Shown here piece after piece: positions 1-11,585 of a stretch of DNA of 64,000 nucleotides. The notes beneath the pieces were generated by a model. It did not search any database, had not been told where the DNA came from, and saw only the letters and a program-made list of their open reading frames with translations. The stretch is from contig JAPEHQ010000005.1 of NCBI GenBank assembly GCA_027405735.1, forward strand, positions 868,001 through 932,000, written 5' to 3'. Made by a program: the position numbers and the translations under genes. How positions within the stretch are numbered: the stretch's first letter is position 1; each line of letters begins with the position of its first letter. The stretch is from Mucor racemosus. Taxonomy: Eukaryota > Mucoromycota > Mucoromycetes > Mucorales > Mucoraceae.

Positions 1-186
1 AATTTATATGCAGCAGCAAACCAAATCTAAGATTATATATGTTACTTTATCATACATAAAATTTAAACAAATTAACCTTCTTTAAACTTACTATTTTAGT
101 TTACGATTTTCAGTTGTAAAAAGATTTGTTTTCAAGTATACAGTAGCTACGTTCAAAACTATGGTTATTAAACAAAACATTAGATT
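1..186 (+). repeat. right-hand part of a preceding R1 repeat unit
   Basis: This stretch matches 38796-38975, which follows the R1 copy at 36.4-38.8 kb, so it is the tail of a repeat unit that starts outside the window. It is interrupted at its right edge by the solo LTR at 187-725, and the R1 sequence resumes after the LTR. No coding potential is visible. Confidence 0.6.
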
Positions 187-725
187 TGTTATATTCCACC
201 TACTAATATCATACGTTATCACCTTCTACAGTATCAATTAACAATGCATCTTACAATCTATTGACTATGACAACATGTATTGAAGTGCAAGTCTTGATAT
301 CGGATATAAGAAACTCCTAGCGTATCAAGTTTAATCCAGTAATTACCAAGAACGCTTTGATCTCAATTAGGACACCATACTATTTCATCCCAGCGAATAA
401 TCAATCAAGTAGCTATCAAATCAACATTCAAGCACATTTAGCGCAGCATTGAAACAAGACAACTCACAAGCTCTGCAAGAACGGTTAAATTATGATTGAT
501 CAATTTCAATCCATAGATTACTATCAAACAGATCTAATGGTTCAATAGTGCCTTAAATTACATCTCAAGATCTCAATGTCAAATCAATATAAAAGTCTAT
601 ACTTTTATATCTAAATAAACGATATCTTGTTTTTATTATACAGTTGAAGAACTGATTAATTACTCATTCTTTTATAATTGTATTCTTTTTTAAGTAATAT
701 ATATCAATCCTGAAAATATACGACA
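187..725 (+). mobile_element. solo LTR of an LTR retrotransposon (family L)
   Basis: A 539-bp block starts with TGTTATATTCC and ends with ATATACGACA, so it has TG...CA termini. It is flanked by a 5-bp direct repeat, AGATT, at 182-186 and 726-730. It contains an AAATAAA-type poly(A) signal near 612-620 followed by a T-rich stretch. A relative on the minus strand at 35706-36249 has TGTTG...CAACA termini and nearly the same length (544 bp), and partial copies lie near 5709-5801 and 45053-45493. The R1 sequence on either side is continuous when the LTR is removed, which supports insertion followed by LTR-LTR recombination. Confidence 0.7.
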
Positions 726-730
726 AGATT

Positions 731-3330
731 ATTCTTTTTTTTTGTTTCTATATCGTTTGAAATTGTATCACTTTTCTGGAACATTTCGTAGGTTTGTGGT
801 CAGTTCTAACGTTTTATTGAGTAGGTACAAATACCATTGCCTTTGATTTGATCTGGCAATCCAGAAATACGTCCAACAATACAGTAGTAGATAATGATAT
901 TTGATCTTCCAATAGAATGCGGTTATTAAATAAAAATATTAGCCTCGAATGTAGACTGCTACCTACGTTAAAAACATTAGTCGCTTACATTAGCATGGGT
1001 ATTCAGATAAAAGAAAAGTATACCTGTTTAATAGACTGATATGTCTTATCAAACGATGGATATATTATCTTTCTTGTTGGAATATGAAAACAAAAAGAGA
1101 GAAACAACACACGTAGAAAAGAATTTTTAAGGCTTTACATTATTTAGCGCAATAAAACCCTGTTAAATTGCACATTTCAGCCAATGTAAAAGCAGCATTA
1201 CAATGCATTAACTCATAAACTAAGCAAAATAGGCAATATCTGTTATCATAGAAACATGCATTTTCTACCAGAAAACCGTCTGTCATATCATACATTTATT
1301 AAAAAATTGCAAAAGCGAGCCCATAGAGCAACGACGTAATTGAGCATAGCAAGATTGAACGGCTAAGTCTCTTAAACTATGGTACAGTATATCTAAGTTT
1401 CAAATAAAAAGGCGTTTTTTTCAACTTTTTTTATATTTAACCACATACAGTCTGAAAATTCAGAATTTGTAGCGGACATTTTCCGGACTCATTTTACCCT
1501 TACCAACACTCATGATTTTGATCAAAAAACAGAAAAATCAAATTTTGATACTAAATTCAACGTTTAAATATACTACATTGTGAGAGAAAGTTGTAGCCAT
1601 GACTAATACGCATTTTATAAAAGCTTATTATTAAAAGTTAAGTAATAAAAATTTGTACTTTTGTCCAAAAAACGGTTTTTTGATTAAAGGATTTTCATGT
1701 AATATTTTGCAATAAAAAGGTTTGTTATTTTTTATTGAGCAAATAGAGCGCTAAATTCTGCATATGTTTATATTTTTTGTTTTTATAATTGATAGTATAA
1801 TTAACTCTAGATATGCAAAACCAAAAAAAAAAAAAATTAAAAAATGTCAAAATTGATGATCTGGACAAAAATGTTTTTTGAAATTAATATTCCGCTTATA
1901 AGCCTTGTAAGTCTTAAAAATAAGAGATTTTATAATGTACTTGAGAACTTTTTCAAGAATTAATGATGCTGTACCCACTGAATTCAAACTTATTATTGTA
2001 AATATTTATACATGTTAATATTGTGTGGTAGTTTATTTGATGATAATATAGCCTTGCTTTATAATTAATGCGCTGGAGGTGATTTACATTAAGTTTTAGT
2101 GTTACCTCTCCAATATCATAAACATAAACATGGCGATCACTGGAAGCTATTATTGTTGCCGCCTTTTTACCCTCTTTGTCCCTAGCCAATCTATTCAATG
2201 CTTTACTAGAACCAACTTAAGTACTTACAGATGGTTCCTTGGTATTTTTATTTAAATTTCATAAATTAAATTGACCGGTTCTATCTACAGTAGTATCAAA
2301 CGTATCATCAGCCCGCCTGATGATAAATGTCAATCTAAAATCAGAAATATCCCATTCTCATTGTTATAAGCTATGAAAAGCTTGATTTTGAATAATACAG
2401 CAATTAATAAATAAAAACAAGATACTACTAATAGCATATGGTGAGTATTTAACATCCACGTAAGTTTGATGAAGTATGCTTTTAAACCTATTTCAAAATC
2501 TTGAGGCAAACACTACATCTTGGTCCTGTAATTTCTATCCGTCAAAATGTTGCAACTTTCACTATACAATGAATGCACTTTTTATCAACCTTGACCTCGA
2601 CGTACATTGTTGGACATCAGTTTTTTACCAGTTTTATTTTCTCTGATTTATTAATATTCAGTCATATTGAACGATGATTTGTAGCATTGCCAAAAAAAAA
2701 AGAATAAATGCTTGAAGGGTTTTTTGTACACTACGGCCGACCTGTGCTGCACAAGATGATTTTGTTGTGCCCAGGTGGACTGCACGCTATAACCTGAGCT
2801 GTTGTACCCACTGAATATGGTTAAAAAGATAAAAATATGCACATGGGCACAACAAAAGAAACTGCACACGAGCACAACACTAACCCTGTATGTGCAGAAT
2901 TATATATTTTATCCGTGCGCATAACATTAATCCCATGTGTGCATAATAGTAGAATTGCCCATAAGCATATTATTATCCCCATTTGTGCATAATAATAATA
3001 AAATCTCACCATGAGCATAATGAGCTAATCGTATGGGCACAAATTGGTTTGTGCGTGAGCGCTGTGCCGTTCTCACAATCCCATTGCATTTTTTTTTACG
3101 GGAATGGGTTTTTAAATAAAATTTGTTTTTATTAGTATAAACTATAGATAGTACAATTTAATATTCAATACGTTATTGATATAGAGCAATACATGCAACA
3201 GCCAATATATTTACGATTATCATCATTTGTAAATATGTTTATAGTTATAATGTTTACAGCAACAATGATTTTTGCTCGAGAATAAACGTTGCAATAAAAT
3301 TGAAGTAATTTTATAAAAATGAAAAATAAA
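731..3330 (+). repeat. R1 repeat unit, copy a
   Basis: This long repeat is shared with 3812-5557, 36433-38975 and 39545-44700. Diagnostic shared blocks are the segment near 1000-1240 (start AGATAAAAG), the highly conserved core around 1500-1900 (ACTCATGATTTTGATC), the dynein-like fragment at 2100-2340 and the GTGCATAA/GGGCACAA-rich segment at 2700-3070. No intact transposase or polymerase frame is visible, so it looks non-autonomous. Boundaries are approximate. Confidence 0.65.
2100..2340 (-). pseudogene. dynein intermediate chain-like WD fragment in R1 copy a
   Basis: On the minus strand this segment encodes a decayed WD-repeat end containing DKEGKKAA and HVYVYDIGE. The same fragment is present in the three other R1 copies. 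The reading frame carries substitutions and upstream stops, so it is not a gene. The resemblance to the C-terminal WD repeats of cytoplasmic dynein intermediate chain is from memory of that family and has not been tested by a search. Confidence 0.5.
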
Positions 3331-3811
3331 ATAAAAAAATAAAAGCGTTGATAAATACAATTATAGTCTTTCCACGGTTTTATTGTGATTAAAAGAAATC
3401 TGAAGAAAAAGAGTGATATCTTCATAAAGTATGCTATATTTATAGGAATTGTAAAATAGTGAATGTTTGTGCGTTGATGCCTATTTTACAGGTGTTCAAT
3501 CATAACAACGTCTTTTATTGACATTCTTTTATAAGATACTTGGTTGAGATGTTGATACTTTGTTTGATATGATAGAATATCATTAGATGGATGTTGATCT
3601 TTCAACATTCCAGTTATAATTTAAAATGCAACTGAGCTTATTTTTATGGGATGTGATTCCTTATCTAGAATTACTACAACTGCGATTTTATGAGCAGGAG
3701 TTTTGGAATATATTATTAATGCAAAATAAGTACAGCTTTATATCATAGGTGTCGTATTGTAGAAGGTTGTATTTTGATCAGGAATACTTCCTTTTACATG
3801 TTGTAAATGTA

Positions 3812-5557
3812 GAAAATAATACCAGCTTGATAGTCTGATATGCCTTATCAAACGGTAAATATATTATCCTTGGAATATGAAAACATACAAAAAGAGAGAA
3901 ACAACACACGTACAAAAGGATTTTTAAGGCTTTTTTACATTATTTATCGCAATTGAAACCCTGCTAAATTGCACATTTCAGCCAATGTAAAAGCAACATT
4001 ACAGCGCCTGAACTATAAACTAAGCAAAATAGGCAATAATATCTGTTACTATAATAGAAACATAAACTTTTATACTAGAAAAACCGTCTGTAATACCATA
4101 CATTCATTAATAAATTGCAAAAACGAGCCCGTAGAGCGACGCCGTACTTGAGCATAGCAAGATTGTATTACTAAAGTCTCTTATACTGTGGTATATCGAA
4201 GTTTTAAATAAAAAAGCGTTTCTCTTTTTTAACTTTTCCTATGTTTAACCACATACAGTCTGAAAATTCAGTTTTTGTAGCGGACATTTTCGGGACTCAT
4301 TTTATCCTTACCAACACTCATGATTTTGATCAAAAAACAGAAAAATCAAATTTTGATACTAAAATCAACGTTTAAATATACTACATTGTGAGAGAAAGTT
4401 GTAGCCATGACTAATACGCATTTTATAAAAGCTTATTATTAAAAGTTAAGTAATAAAAATTTGTACTTTTGTCCAAAAAACGGTTTTTTGATTAAAGGAT
4501 TTTCATGTAATATTTTGCAATAAAAATGTCTGTTATTTTTTATTGAGCAAATAGAGCGCTAAATTCTGCATATGTTTATATTTTTTGTTTTTATAATTGG
4601 TAGTGTATTTAACTCTAGATATGCAAAACCAAAAAAAAAAATTAAAAAATGTCAAAATTGATGATCTGGACAAAAATAATTTTTGAAATTAATATTCCGC
4701 TTATAAGCCTTGTAAGTCTTAAAAATAAGAGATTTTATAATACTTGAGACCTTTTTCAAGGATTTATGATGCTGTATCCACTTGATTCAAGCTTATTACT
4801 GTAAATCTTTATACATGTTGATATTGTGGGGTAGTTTATTTGATGATAATATACTCTTACCTTATAATTACTGCGCTAAAGGCGATTTAGATTGAGTTTT
4901 TGTCTTACCTCTCCAATATCATAAACATAAACATGGCCATCACTAGAACCTATTACCGCCTTTTTATCTCTTTGTTCCAAGCCATTTTATTCAACAATGC
5001 TTTACCTGTCATGGAGCAAGATGTAGATGTACCATGGTATGTCAAAAGATGGAATCAAAACAGAAAGCGGGTTTTTAAACCAAAGTTGTTTGTGGAAAGA
5101 ATCAGGAAAAAGATCAGATCAAAGGATTCTGAGTGACGTCGTTTGCTATATATAATTTAATAATATTTTGTAATAATAAACTTTCATCTTTCTTTTGATA
5201 CATAATTTTACACGGTTGGAAAACGATATACTAGAAGAACCAATCTAAGTACTTACAAATGGTTCCTTGGTATTTGCATTCGAATTCCATAAATTAAATT
5301 GACTGGTTCCATCTACAGTAGTATCAAACGTATCACCAGCCCACCTTATGATAAATGTCAATAAAAAATCAGACACATCCCATTGTCATTGTTATAAGCT
5401 ATGAAAAGCTTGCAATTAAATAAAAAACAAGACGATATTATTGTAACATATAGTGAGTATTTAGCATCTAAGTTTGATGAAATATGCTTTTAAGCCCTTT
5501 TAAAAATCCTGAGGCAAACACAACATCTTGATCCTGTAATTTCTATTCATCAAAATG
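3812..5557 (+). repeat. R1 repeat unit, copy b (right-truncated)
   Basis: This copy is collinear with copy a from the AGTCTGATATGCC block through the conserved core (4310-4720) and the dynein-like fragment to the block ending near GTTGC at 5557. There it diverges from the other copies, so the GCAC-rich tail is missing. Copy b follows copy a in the same orientation after about 480 bp of other sequence. No protein-coding capacity beyond short degenerate frames is visible. Confidence 0.65.
4905..5360 (-). pseudogene. dynein intermediate chain-like WD fragment in R1 copy b
   Basis: The minus strand reads a degenerate version of the same WD motif (GSSDGHVYVYDIGE near 4910-4955). Internal changes and an insertion of unrelated sequence around 5010-5220 interrupt the homology, so it is a relic within a repeat. 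Confidence 0.45.
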
Positions 5558-5708
5558 TTGCTGCAGTGGAATTACATACTAAAAACGCTTGATAAAAATA
5601 AAACAACCTAAAAAATTCTAAGTGTCGCTCATAAAATATGATGTCACTTGAAATGTGAACAACAATAATAAACAAACGCTTCAATTGAAAACAATAACAA
5701 ACGCAATA

Positions 5709-5801
5709 CAATTGAAGAAATGATTCCTTACTCATTCTCTTTTAATTATATTCTTTTTTAAGTATTATTTAGCAAACATAAAAATATAATAGGACACAAC
5801 A
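5709..5801 (+). mobile_element. 3' end fragment of a family L LTR
   Basis: This matches the last part of the LTRs at 187-725 and 35706-36249 (GAAGAA..GATTC..TTACTCATTC and the terminal GGACACAACA). It directly precedes R2 copy a, as the full minus-strand LTR precedes R2 copy c. That arrangement suggests R2 is the internal sequence of an element bounded by this LTR. Confidence 0.5.
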
Positions 5802-7162
5802 CGTGGTTTTATTGGACAGAAGTATCATGTTTTACTGATGGTTTTCTCACTTTACAGTCATTTGTGAAAGTAAAAATGTAAATTTTTATGCCAGATACAT
5901 TTAACTCTACCATCATGTATAATCGGAGATTAACTGGATCAATATTCACAAGGATGGGGTGTTTTTTTCTTTGTTTTCTGCAGTTGTAAATAATAGTTTA
6001 TTATTTTATAAAACTTAAAACTTATTATCCAGGGTTTAATTTCTCTATTCACAAGATAGATCTAATTGATTGCTACTCTGCATTTTTTGTTTTAGCAAAA
6101 AACATTGATTTTTCATCGAGATAATCAAAATAATAGTCCTTATAACAGCTTAAAATCTACCATAACGGGGCTCCAAAATCTATTTGTTGAAATGAACGAA
6201 AAATGATTCAAAAAACAAAATCGTTTAATGGCTGATGAGCTGCAAAGTAAGTCGACCTAGCGTATTAAATGGTTTTTGTACAGTTTTGGATTCTGTATCC
6301 ATCTAAATTAAATTTAAATAAATGTTTCACATTAAATTTTGCGTAAAATGCAATTGAAATTTTAGAGGCTTTTTGAATATAAATATCACTTTCCATAAGC
6401 ATATTTAAAATATAACTAATTGAGATGATGCACAAAAACATTATCTATTGGTCAAGCTTTTGTAAAATCTTCTAGCTGCATTTTTCGTAGAGAAAAAGAG
6501 ATTTTTGTCAATTTTTTTTCAGATTCAGAATTTAGGATGAGGGTATACAAGGGGAAAATGGAAGCTAGAAATGGAGGTACCTTTTTGTACACATTTTTGA
6601 GGATATCTCCACGAAAAATCAATATTTTGAAAAAACCTAAATTGGATCCGAGAGAGCTCAACGAGCTGGATGATATGAGTAAAAAAAAACTGCTACTCAA
6701 TTTAACAAATATTTTGAAATCTACTACAAAAATGCCAAAAAAAAAATGCCAAAAACAGAAGTGCTCGGAATTATGTTATATTCGAATATGTTATAAAGCA
6801 CTTCAAAAAAAGTAAGTTTTATTATTAGAAAGTATTAGTATAGCTTAATTGTTTCTAGAGATATGAAGCCTCAAAGTTTTCAATTCATTAGCAGTGAAAT
6901 ACGCGTAAAAAATCTGAAACCTTAGCACTGAAAAATTAATACCAACTGCAAAAAATAGGATATTTCCGGACACTTATTTTTGAATTAAAGCTGAACATCT
7001 CAGGTACATTGGCATATATTTTTTTCTTGGTGTTATTTAGTGAAAACAAAAAGTAGAGCAGGAGTGAAAAATGAGACCCAGTTTTCAAGGAAAAAACAGT
7101 GAATTTTACGCGTTTTTGAGTCTTTCGTGAGATATAAAATAAATTTAGGAATATATAGCATA
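5802..7162 (+). repeat. R2 repeat, copy a (uninterrupted; Crypton-empty site)
   Basis: This copy is collinear with 18668-19000 plus 21897-22932 (plus strand, split by a Crypton) and with 34138-35705 (minus strand). At 6127-6136 it carries a single AAAATAATAG at the place where copy b is split, so it is a paralogous empty site. A short frame at 6537-6815 (starts MRVYKGKM) is partly conserved in copy b (22309-22600), but copy c is more decayed. The family lies next to LTR sequence and looks like the coding-free interior of a non-autonomous LTR element. Confidence 0.65.
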
Positions 7163-8264
7163 TTAAAATAAATACATGTAGATTTTGAAGCCTGAAGACT
7201 GAAGACATAAAGAAAACGACGGATCGTAAGTATCCATATTTCGTTTTACTCCGCCATCAAATCCGTTATTTTTTCGATCACCTAGTCATAGTTTAAAGAA
7301 TTTAATAAAACATAATTTTTACAATAAAGTAAAAGTTCTCCAAACAGAATATTTTGTAGCATGTAAGCTATGCACATACAATTTTTATTTTTAAGTTGAT
7401 TATTGAAAAACCTCGCCCTCCGAATTTTAAGGCTTCTTATGCCTGTGTTATAGCTGAAACAATAATTTTGATTTCACCACACTAAAAAGATTTTGCTCTT
7501 TTTCGTTTCCTCAACCGCAAATGGACCTTATTAATAACGATTACCTTGAGTCCGTTCGTACATGTATAAAAATTTCGTACGTATATGTGACATATTTTTT
7601 TATTCGAGCATGGGTAAAAATTGCCATTTATATTTATCATGTTGTATACATGTATCAGCAAAACTATTTTATAATTGGTATCATATAGTTTTAAAGTTTC
7701 ATCGCTATCACAATATCAGCAGATGTGTACACAACATGTACAAGATATCATTATGTAATACACAATTGAAATCAGGCATTTTTATTTGCTCTAATCCTGT
7801 TTTGTCCAGCTTAAAAAACATTCGATCAGACATTTTATAAGGCAATTTCATATTGACTAATAAGGGCGATCATATATATGTTATTGAATATGAACGAAGT
7901 GATGTATGTATTTGAAATCTTGATTCATACATTTGCTCTTTCGCCACAAAGCCCCTTTTCCCTCTTTTTCTTTTTTTTTATAATATGACCAAATGCATCC
8001 TCATGATCAATAACTGCCATTTTGCATCCACATGAAACTTACAAACTTGAAATTCAGTTCTTTCGGCTTTTTATCCAATAATATAGGTAGTTTAGGAACT
8101 TTTAAACAATTATTTACCAGTTACACGAATGATCCAAGTAAAAATGAAAATAGGTGGCTGCTGTCAATCAATACAATATATTTATTTGATCGTTTCTTTT
8201 TATAAATAAAAAAACTTCTTTCTCTTTCTTTCTTCCTTTCTATATTTAAAAGGCAAAAAATTAA
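7163..8264. other. intergenic, upstream of the Rho gene
   Basis: About 1.1 kb of AT-rich sequence with no convincing gene. Short frames here lack codon bias and any family resemblance. A pyrimidine-rich stretch at 8190-8250 just before the ATG is typical of fungal promoters. Confidence 0.5.
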
Positions 8265-9026
8265 ATGGTTCGTACAACTTCACGCAAAAAAATAGTAATT
8301 GTAGGTGATGGTGCTTGTGGAAAGACAAGCTTGTTGATAGTGTATCAAAATGGCAAATTTCCTGAGGTATGTTTGCTGATGCCTAGAAATGATATAAAGC
8401 TTATAATTACGCAAACAAATAGAAATATCTGCCAACAGTATTTGAGAATTATATTTCTCGAGTAAACTTGGATAATAAACCTGTTGAACTTGCTTTATGG
8501 GATACGGCTGGTCAAGAGGATTATGACAGATTACGTCCTTTATCTTATTTTGAAACAGATGTTGTGGTTATATGCTTTGCAGTAGATAATATGAACTCGT
8601 ATCAAAATGTCAGAGACAAGGTAAATACGCCTTCTATTTATAAACATATGCCATGCGTTCCATTTAATCTAAACAAATAAAACAACAGTGGTTACCTGAA
8701 GTGAAGCACTATTGTGGAAATAACGTATCATTAGTTTTAGTGGGGCTTAAAATTGATTTACGATCGGATTCAAGCGTCACTATCAGCCATCAGCAGGTAC
8801 TACTACGAATTCAATGAATTTACCATGTAAAAACTATCAGATGTTTAATATTTTTCTTTGTTATTAGGGTTTGAAATTAGCGAAAGAAATTGGAGCTAAA
8901 TATGGAGAATGCAGTGCTAAAGCAAATATCAATGTCAAGGACGTTATTAAGCTCGCAGCACAAGTAGCAGTTAAACCTAGAAAGAAATTGTTGAGAAAAA
9001 GACATTTTCAATGTAATATATTGTAA
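8265..9026 (+). CDS. Rho-family small GTPase (Rho1/Rho3-like)
   Basis: The four exons are 8265-8366, 8423-8620, 8689-8796 and 8868-9026, giving 188 residues with introns of 56, 68 and 71 bp. Visible motifs are the P-loop GDGACGKTS, switch I PTVFENY, switch [19 protein letters not shown], the base-binding LKID and ECSAK. The tail is polybasic ([11 protein letters not shown]) and ends in CNIL, a CaaX box of the type usually geranylgeranylated. Rho proteins cycle between GTP and GDP at membranes to control actin, polarity and wall synthesis. The switch regions are closest to Rho1/Rho3. The stretch between DLR and the G5 motif is about a dozen residues shorter than usual, so the Rho insert helix seems to be missing. 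The second exon was placed so that the conserved PTVFENY is retained. Confidence 0.9.
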
Positions 9027-9700
9027 TAATGCCCCTTCTTTTCCGGACCCCTGTCAAATTAAACTATATGACTAGCCAAGAATTACTAAATAACAAATTT
9101 AACGTATATATATCCAGCATATATATATATATGATAAAGAATATAACAAGAACCAATTATAATAGATGTCACTATATACCTCTTTATTATTTAGTAGTAA
9201 TGTAAATGATATAAAAAACACCCCATATCCCCCCCTTATTCTCTCTCTATTTATTCATCTAAATTAATATATAAACCTATCTACCAATTCATTTCAACTC
9301 GCTTCTATATCAATTTTTTCATTAATTTCAATGTGTGATACCATCCACAAGTTGTATGGTAACACTTCTTTTTAGTGTTTACCTGTAAATAAATGGTTTA
9401 AATTATAAAAATCCGGGATATCATCCGACACCCGAAAATTTAGTACTACCGTTCAAATCGAGAAAGTGATAGTATACATATATAATATATATATATATTC
9501 ATTAAAAGAACTTGCATGTAATTATTTTTGATATTTGGCCATATTCATGCACAAGACATGGCATGACATGACATCACTTTACACACAGACACACAAACAT
9601 ATAAAAATTAAGGGACAATATCGTAGCAAATCGAGGTCAAAAAGAATCAATTCAGAAGCGGAGTGAATAAAGTGCTACAAGTAGCAACAACAAAATAAGG

Positions 9701-9731
<31 letters not shown>

Positions 9732-9874
9732 GTGGAACGCTTACAAACGAAATTGATCAATATCGGTTTTATTAAAAACATATAATACAGGAGGAAAATT
9801 AGGAAATTATTATAGTAAGCAAAGAGAAAATAAAATAAAAAAGAATTAAAAGATTGGTAAGGGAATATCATACA
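9027..9874. repeat. 3' intergenic with (AAC)n microsatellite and AT repeats
   Basis: This is the convergent space between the Rho gene and the Sip5-like gene. It holds (TA)n runs near 9115-9132 and 9478-9500 and about ten AAC units at 9700-9731. No gene is seen; the frame read as poly-Cys on the minus strand is only the microsatellite. Confidence 0.6.
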
Positions 9875-10944
9875 TTAATTATTATTATTACTGATAGTAG
9901 CATCAGTAATGTTGGTAGTAGTGGTTGTTGGGTTTGTTGGATTATCATCATCATCATGATTAGTCGTTGAATTATTAGCTGTAACCAAAGATAACCGAAT
10001 GGCTTCCATGACTAGTATATCTTCTAAATCAACATTTGCAAATGTATCATAGATTGTATGCGTGCTATCCTGTGATGAATATCTTTCCAAATTGTAAGAA
10101 GAGGACGGCCTCCTTGTTGATCTTCTACTTCTTTCGCCATTGTTCAACTGAACTCTTCTTCTTCGGGTTGATCCAACAGCGGAAAATCTTCTCTCCTCCA
10201 ACATTTCTTCCCATCTCGGTCTTATAGTGTCTACATTGTATATATAATGTGAGTATGTGTTTGATTCAATTCAATACATTGCATATTTCTTACCAACTAA
10301 TACAACATCTGGATCACCTGGTTCCAGTCTCCACTTTCTTCTTCTATCCTTTTCTTCGGCTCCATTAAATAGATCTGATCTTCTCTTTTTAAATGCTAAA
10401 TAGTGTTTGCTCCATTCTGGTGGAATATAAAGTACACCCAAGTTTGGTTGTACACAAAATGGGCAAACAGCAGGTACAAGCGGAGACGATGAAGATCTCC
10501 TGAGTTGTAAAAAGCATTCAGTACAAATCGATTTATCGCAACATCTAGTTCTATTCATTTTTGAAGGATAATACTGTTGTGATTTTAAAGAATTTCAATT
10601 TGATAAATTCATTTGATAAACCCCTAGTTTTTCTTACCAAAAAGCAAATTGGACATTCAGTTTCATAACTCAATTTTTTATAATTTGAAGAAGGCTCATT
10701 TAAACCTAATGTTTCAAAGATATATGTCAAATGATGTATGAAATATAAACAAAAAAAAAAAAAAAAAAAAAGGGCATTTACCTGTATAGAATGGAGCTAG
10801 TTGACCTTTTCTTATTAGTTGTCGAACTATATTTATATCATAATCGTTATCTGTGGTATAAATGCCCTGCGGTATTAAAGACCCATGGTCTACAGATGTT
10901 GTTAAAGAGGTAGTATTCGCTACTTTGGAACAAGCGTGTCCCAT
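9875..10944 (-). CDS. Sip5-like RING-type zinc-finger protein
   Basis: On the minus strand the exons are 10782-10944, 10638-10705, 10294-10573 and 9875-10230, giving 288 residues. The start is MGHACSKV. The central part has the Sip5-type split zinc finger: [12 protein letters not shown], then [15 protein letters not shown], then CPFC..PNLGVLY. After that comes the typical [11 protein letters not shown] motif. A later acidic segment, [15 protein letters not shown], resembles a ubiquitin-interacting motif and is followed by a low-complexity Asn/Thr tail. Budding-yeast Sip5 interacts with the Snf1 kinase and Reg1; whether that holds here is unknown. The first intron contains a long poly(T) run next to the donor. 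The gene is divergent from the CBS-PB1 gene. Confidence 0.85.
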
Positions 10945-11585
10945 TAATTCCTTGAATTTATGAATTTTGTTAAATAAAAAAAGGGGATTTTCGAGAAAAA
11001 AAAAAGAGATTATAAATTTACGAAAAAATGGAACAATTAGAAAGAGTATAAACAAGAGAAAGAGGGAAAAAGAAGAATGAATTTAGAGTTCTTGTTCTTG
11101 TGTTCAACAACCTTTTATTCTTGCACCCCCACATGAAGAACAATAGCCAAAAAAAAAAAAAAAAAAAGTAATGACTTCCAGTCACAGTGTTTTTTTTACA
11201 TGGATAAAATCATATCAGATCGTATTGTTAACATGGTTTTAAAAGTACACCTGATAAAGAACAATTGGAATGATTTATATTGAAATCTGATACAATTAAC
11301 TTGCTTTACTTTTTCCTTTTTACTTTTTTTACTTTTTTTTTTTTTTTTTTATTCAACAAAAAGGTAATATAAATGTTATCGGGAAAAAAAGGGATTCAAA
11401 CTATCCAATGGTTCTGTTGTTTGTACTCGGAAGAATGGCACACAGAATCTCATGTAGTCCAAAAATCACTGCGGGGAAACTCACTAAAAAAAAGGGGGAT
11501 GGTGGTAGTGGGGGAAAAAAAAGAAAAAAGGACAAAGGTTATTTCCTTTCTTCTTTTTTTCATTTTATTATATTATTTAAACCAA
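10945..11585. promoter_or_regulatory. shared upstream region of the Sip5-like and CBS-PB1 genes
   Basis: This 640-bp region lies between two divergently transcribed genes. It contains A-runs at 11151-11167 and T-runs at 11311-11350, which are typical nucleosome-excluding promoter tracts. The frame open from 11373 runs into the CBS-PB1 exon, but its upstream part is low complexity. The ATG at 11586 is the better start. Confidence 0.5.

Noticed and set aside
1953..2198. 81-codon minus-strand frame with a WD-like motif
   Set aside because: It is the degenerate dynein-like fragment inside an R1 repeat; the other copies have in-frame stops, so it is not a separate gene.
2700..3070. possible CRISPR-like array in the repeated GTGCATAA segment
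   Set aside because: The units vary in sequence, spacing and orientation, and the DNA is eukaryotic; there are no constant repeats with unique spacers.
4900..5136. 78-codon plus-strand frame
   Set aside because: It lies antisense to the dynein-like fragment of R1 copy b and is not conserved in the other copies.
9647..9871. minus-strand frame containing ten consecutive cysteines
   Set aside because: It is a translation of the (AAC)n microsatellite.
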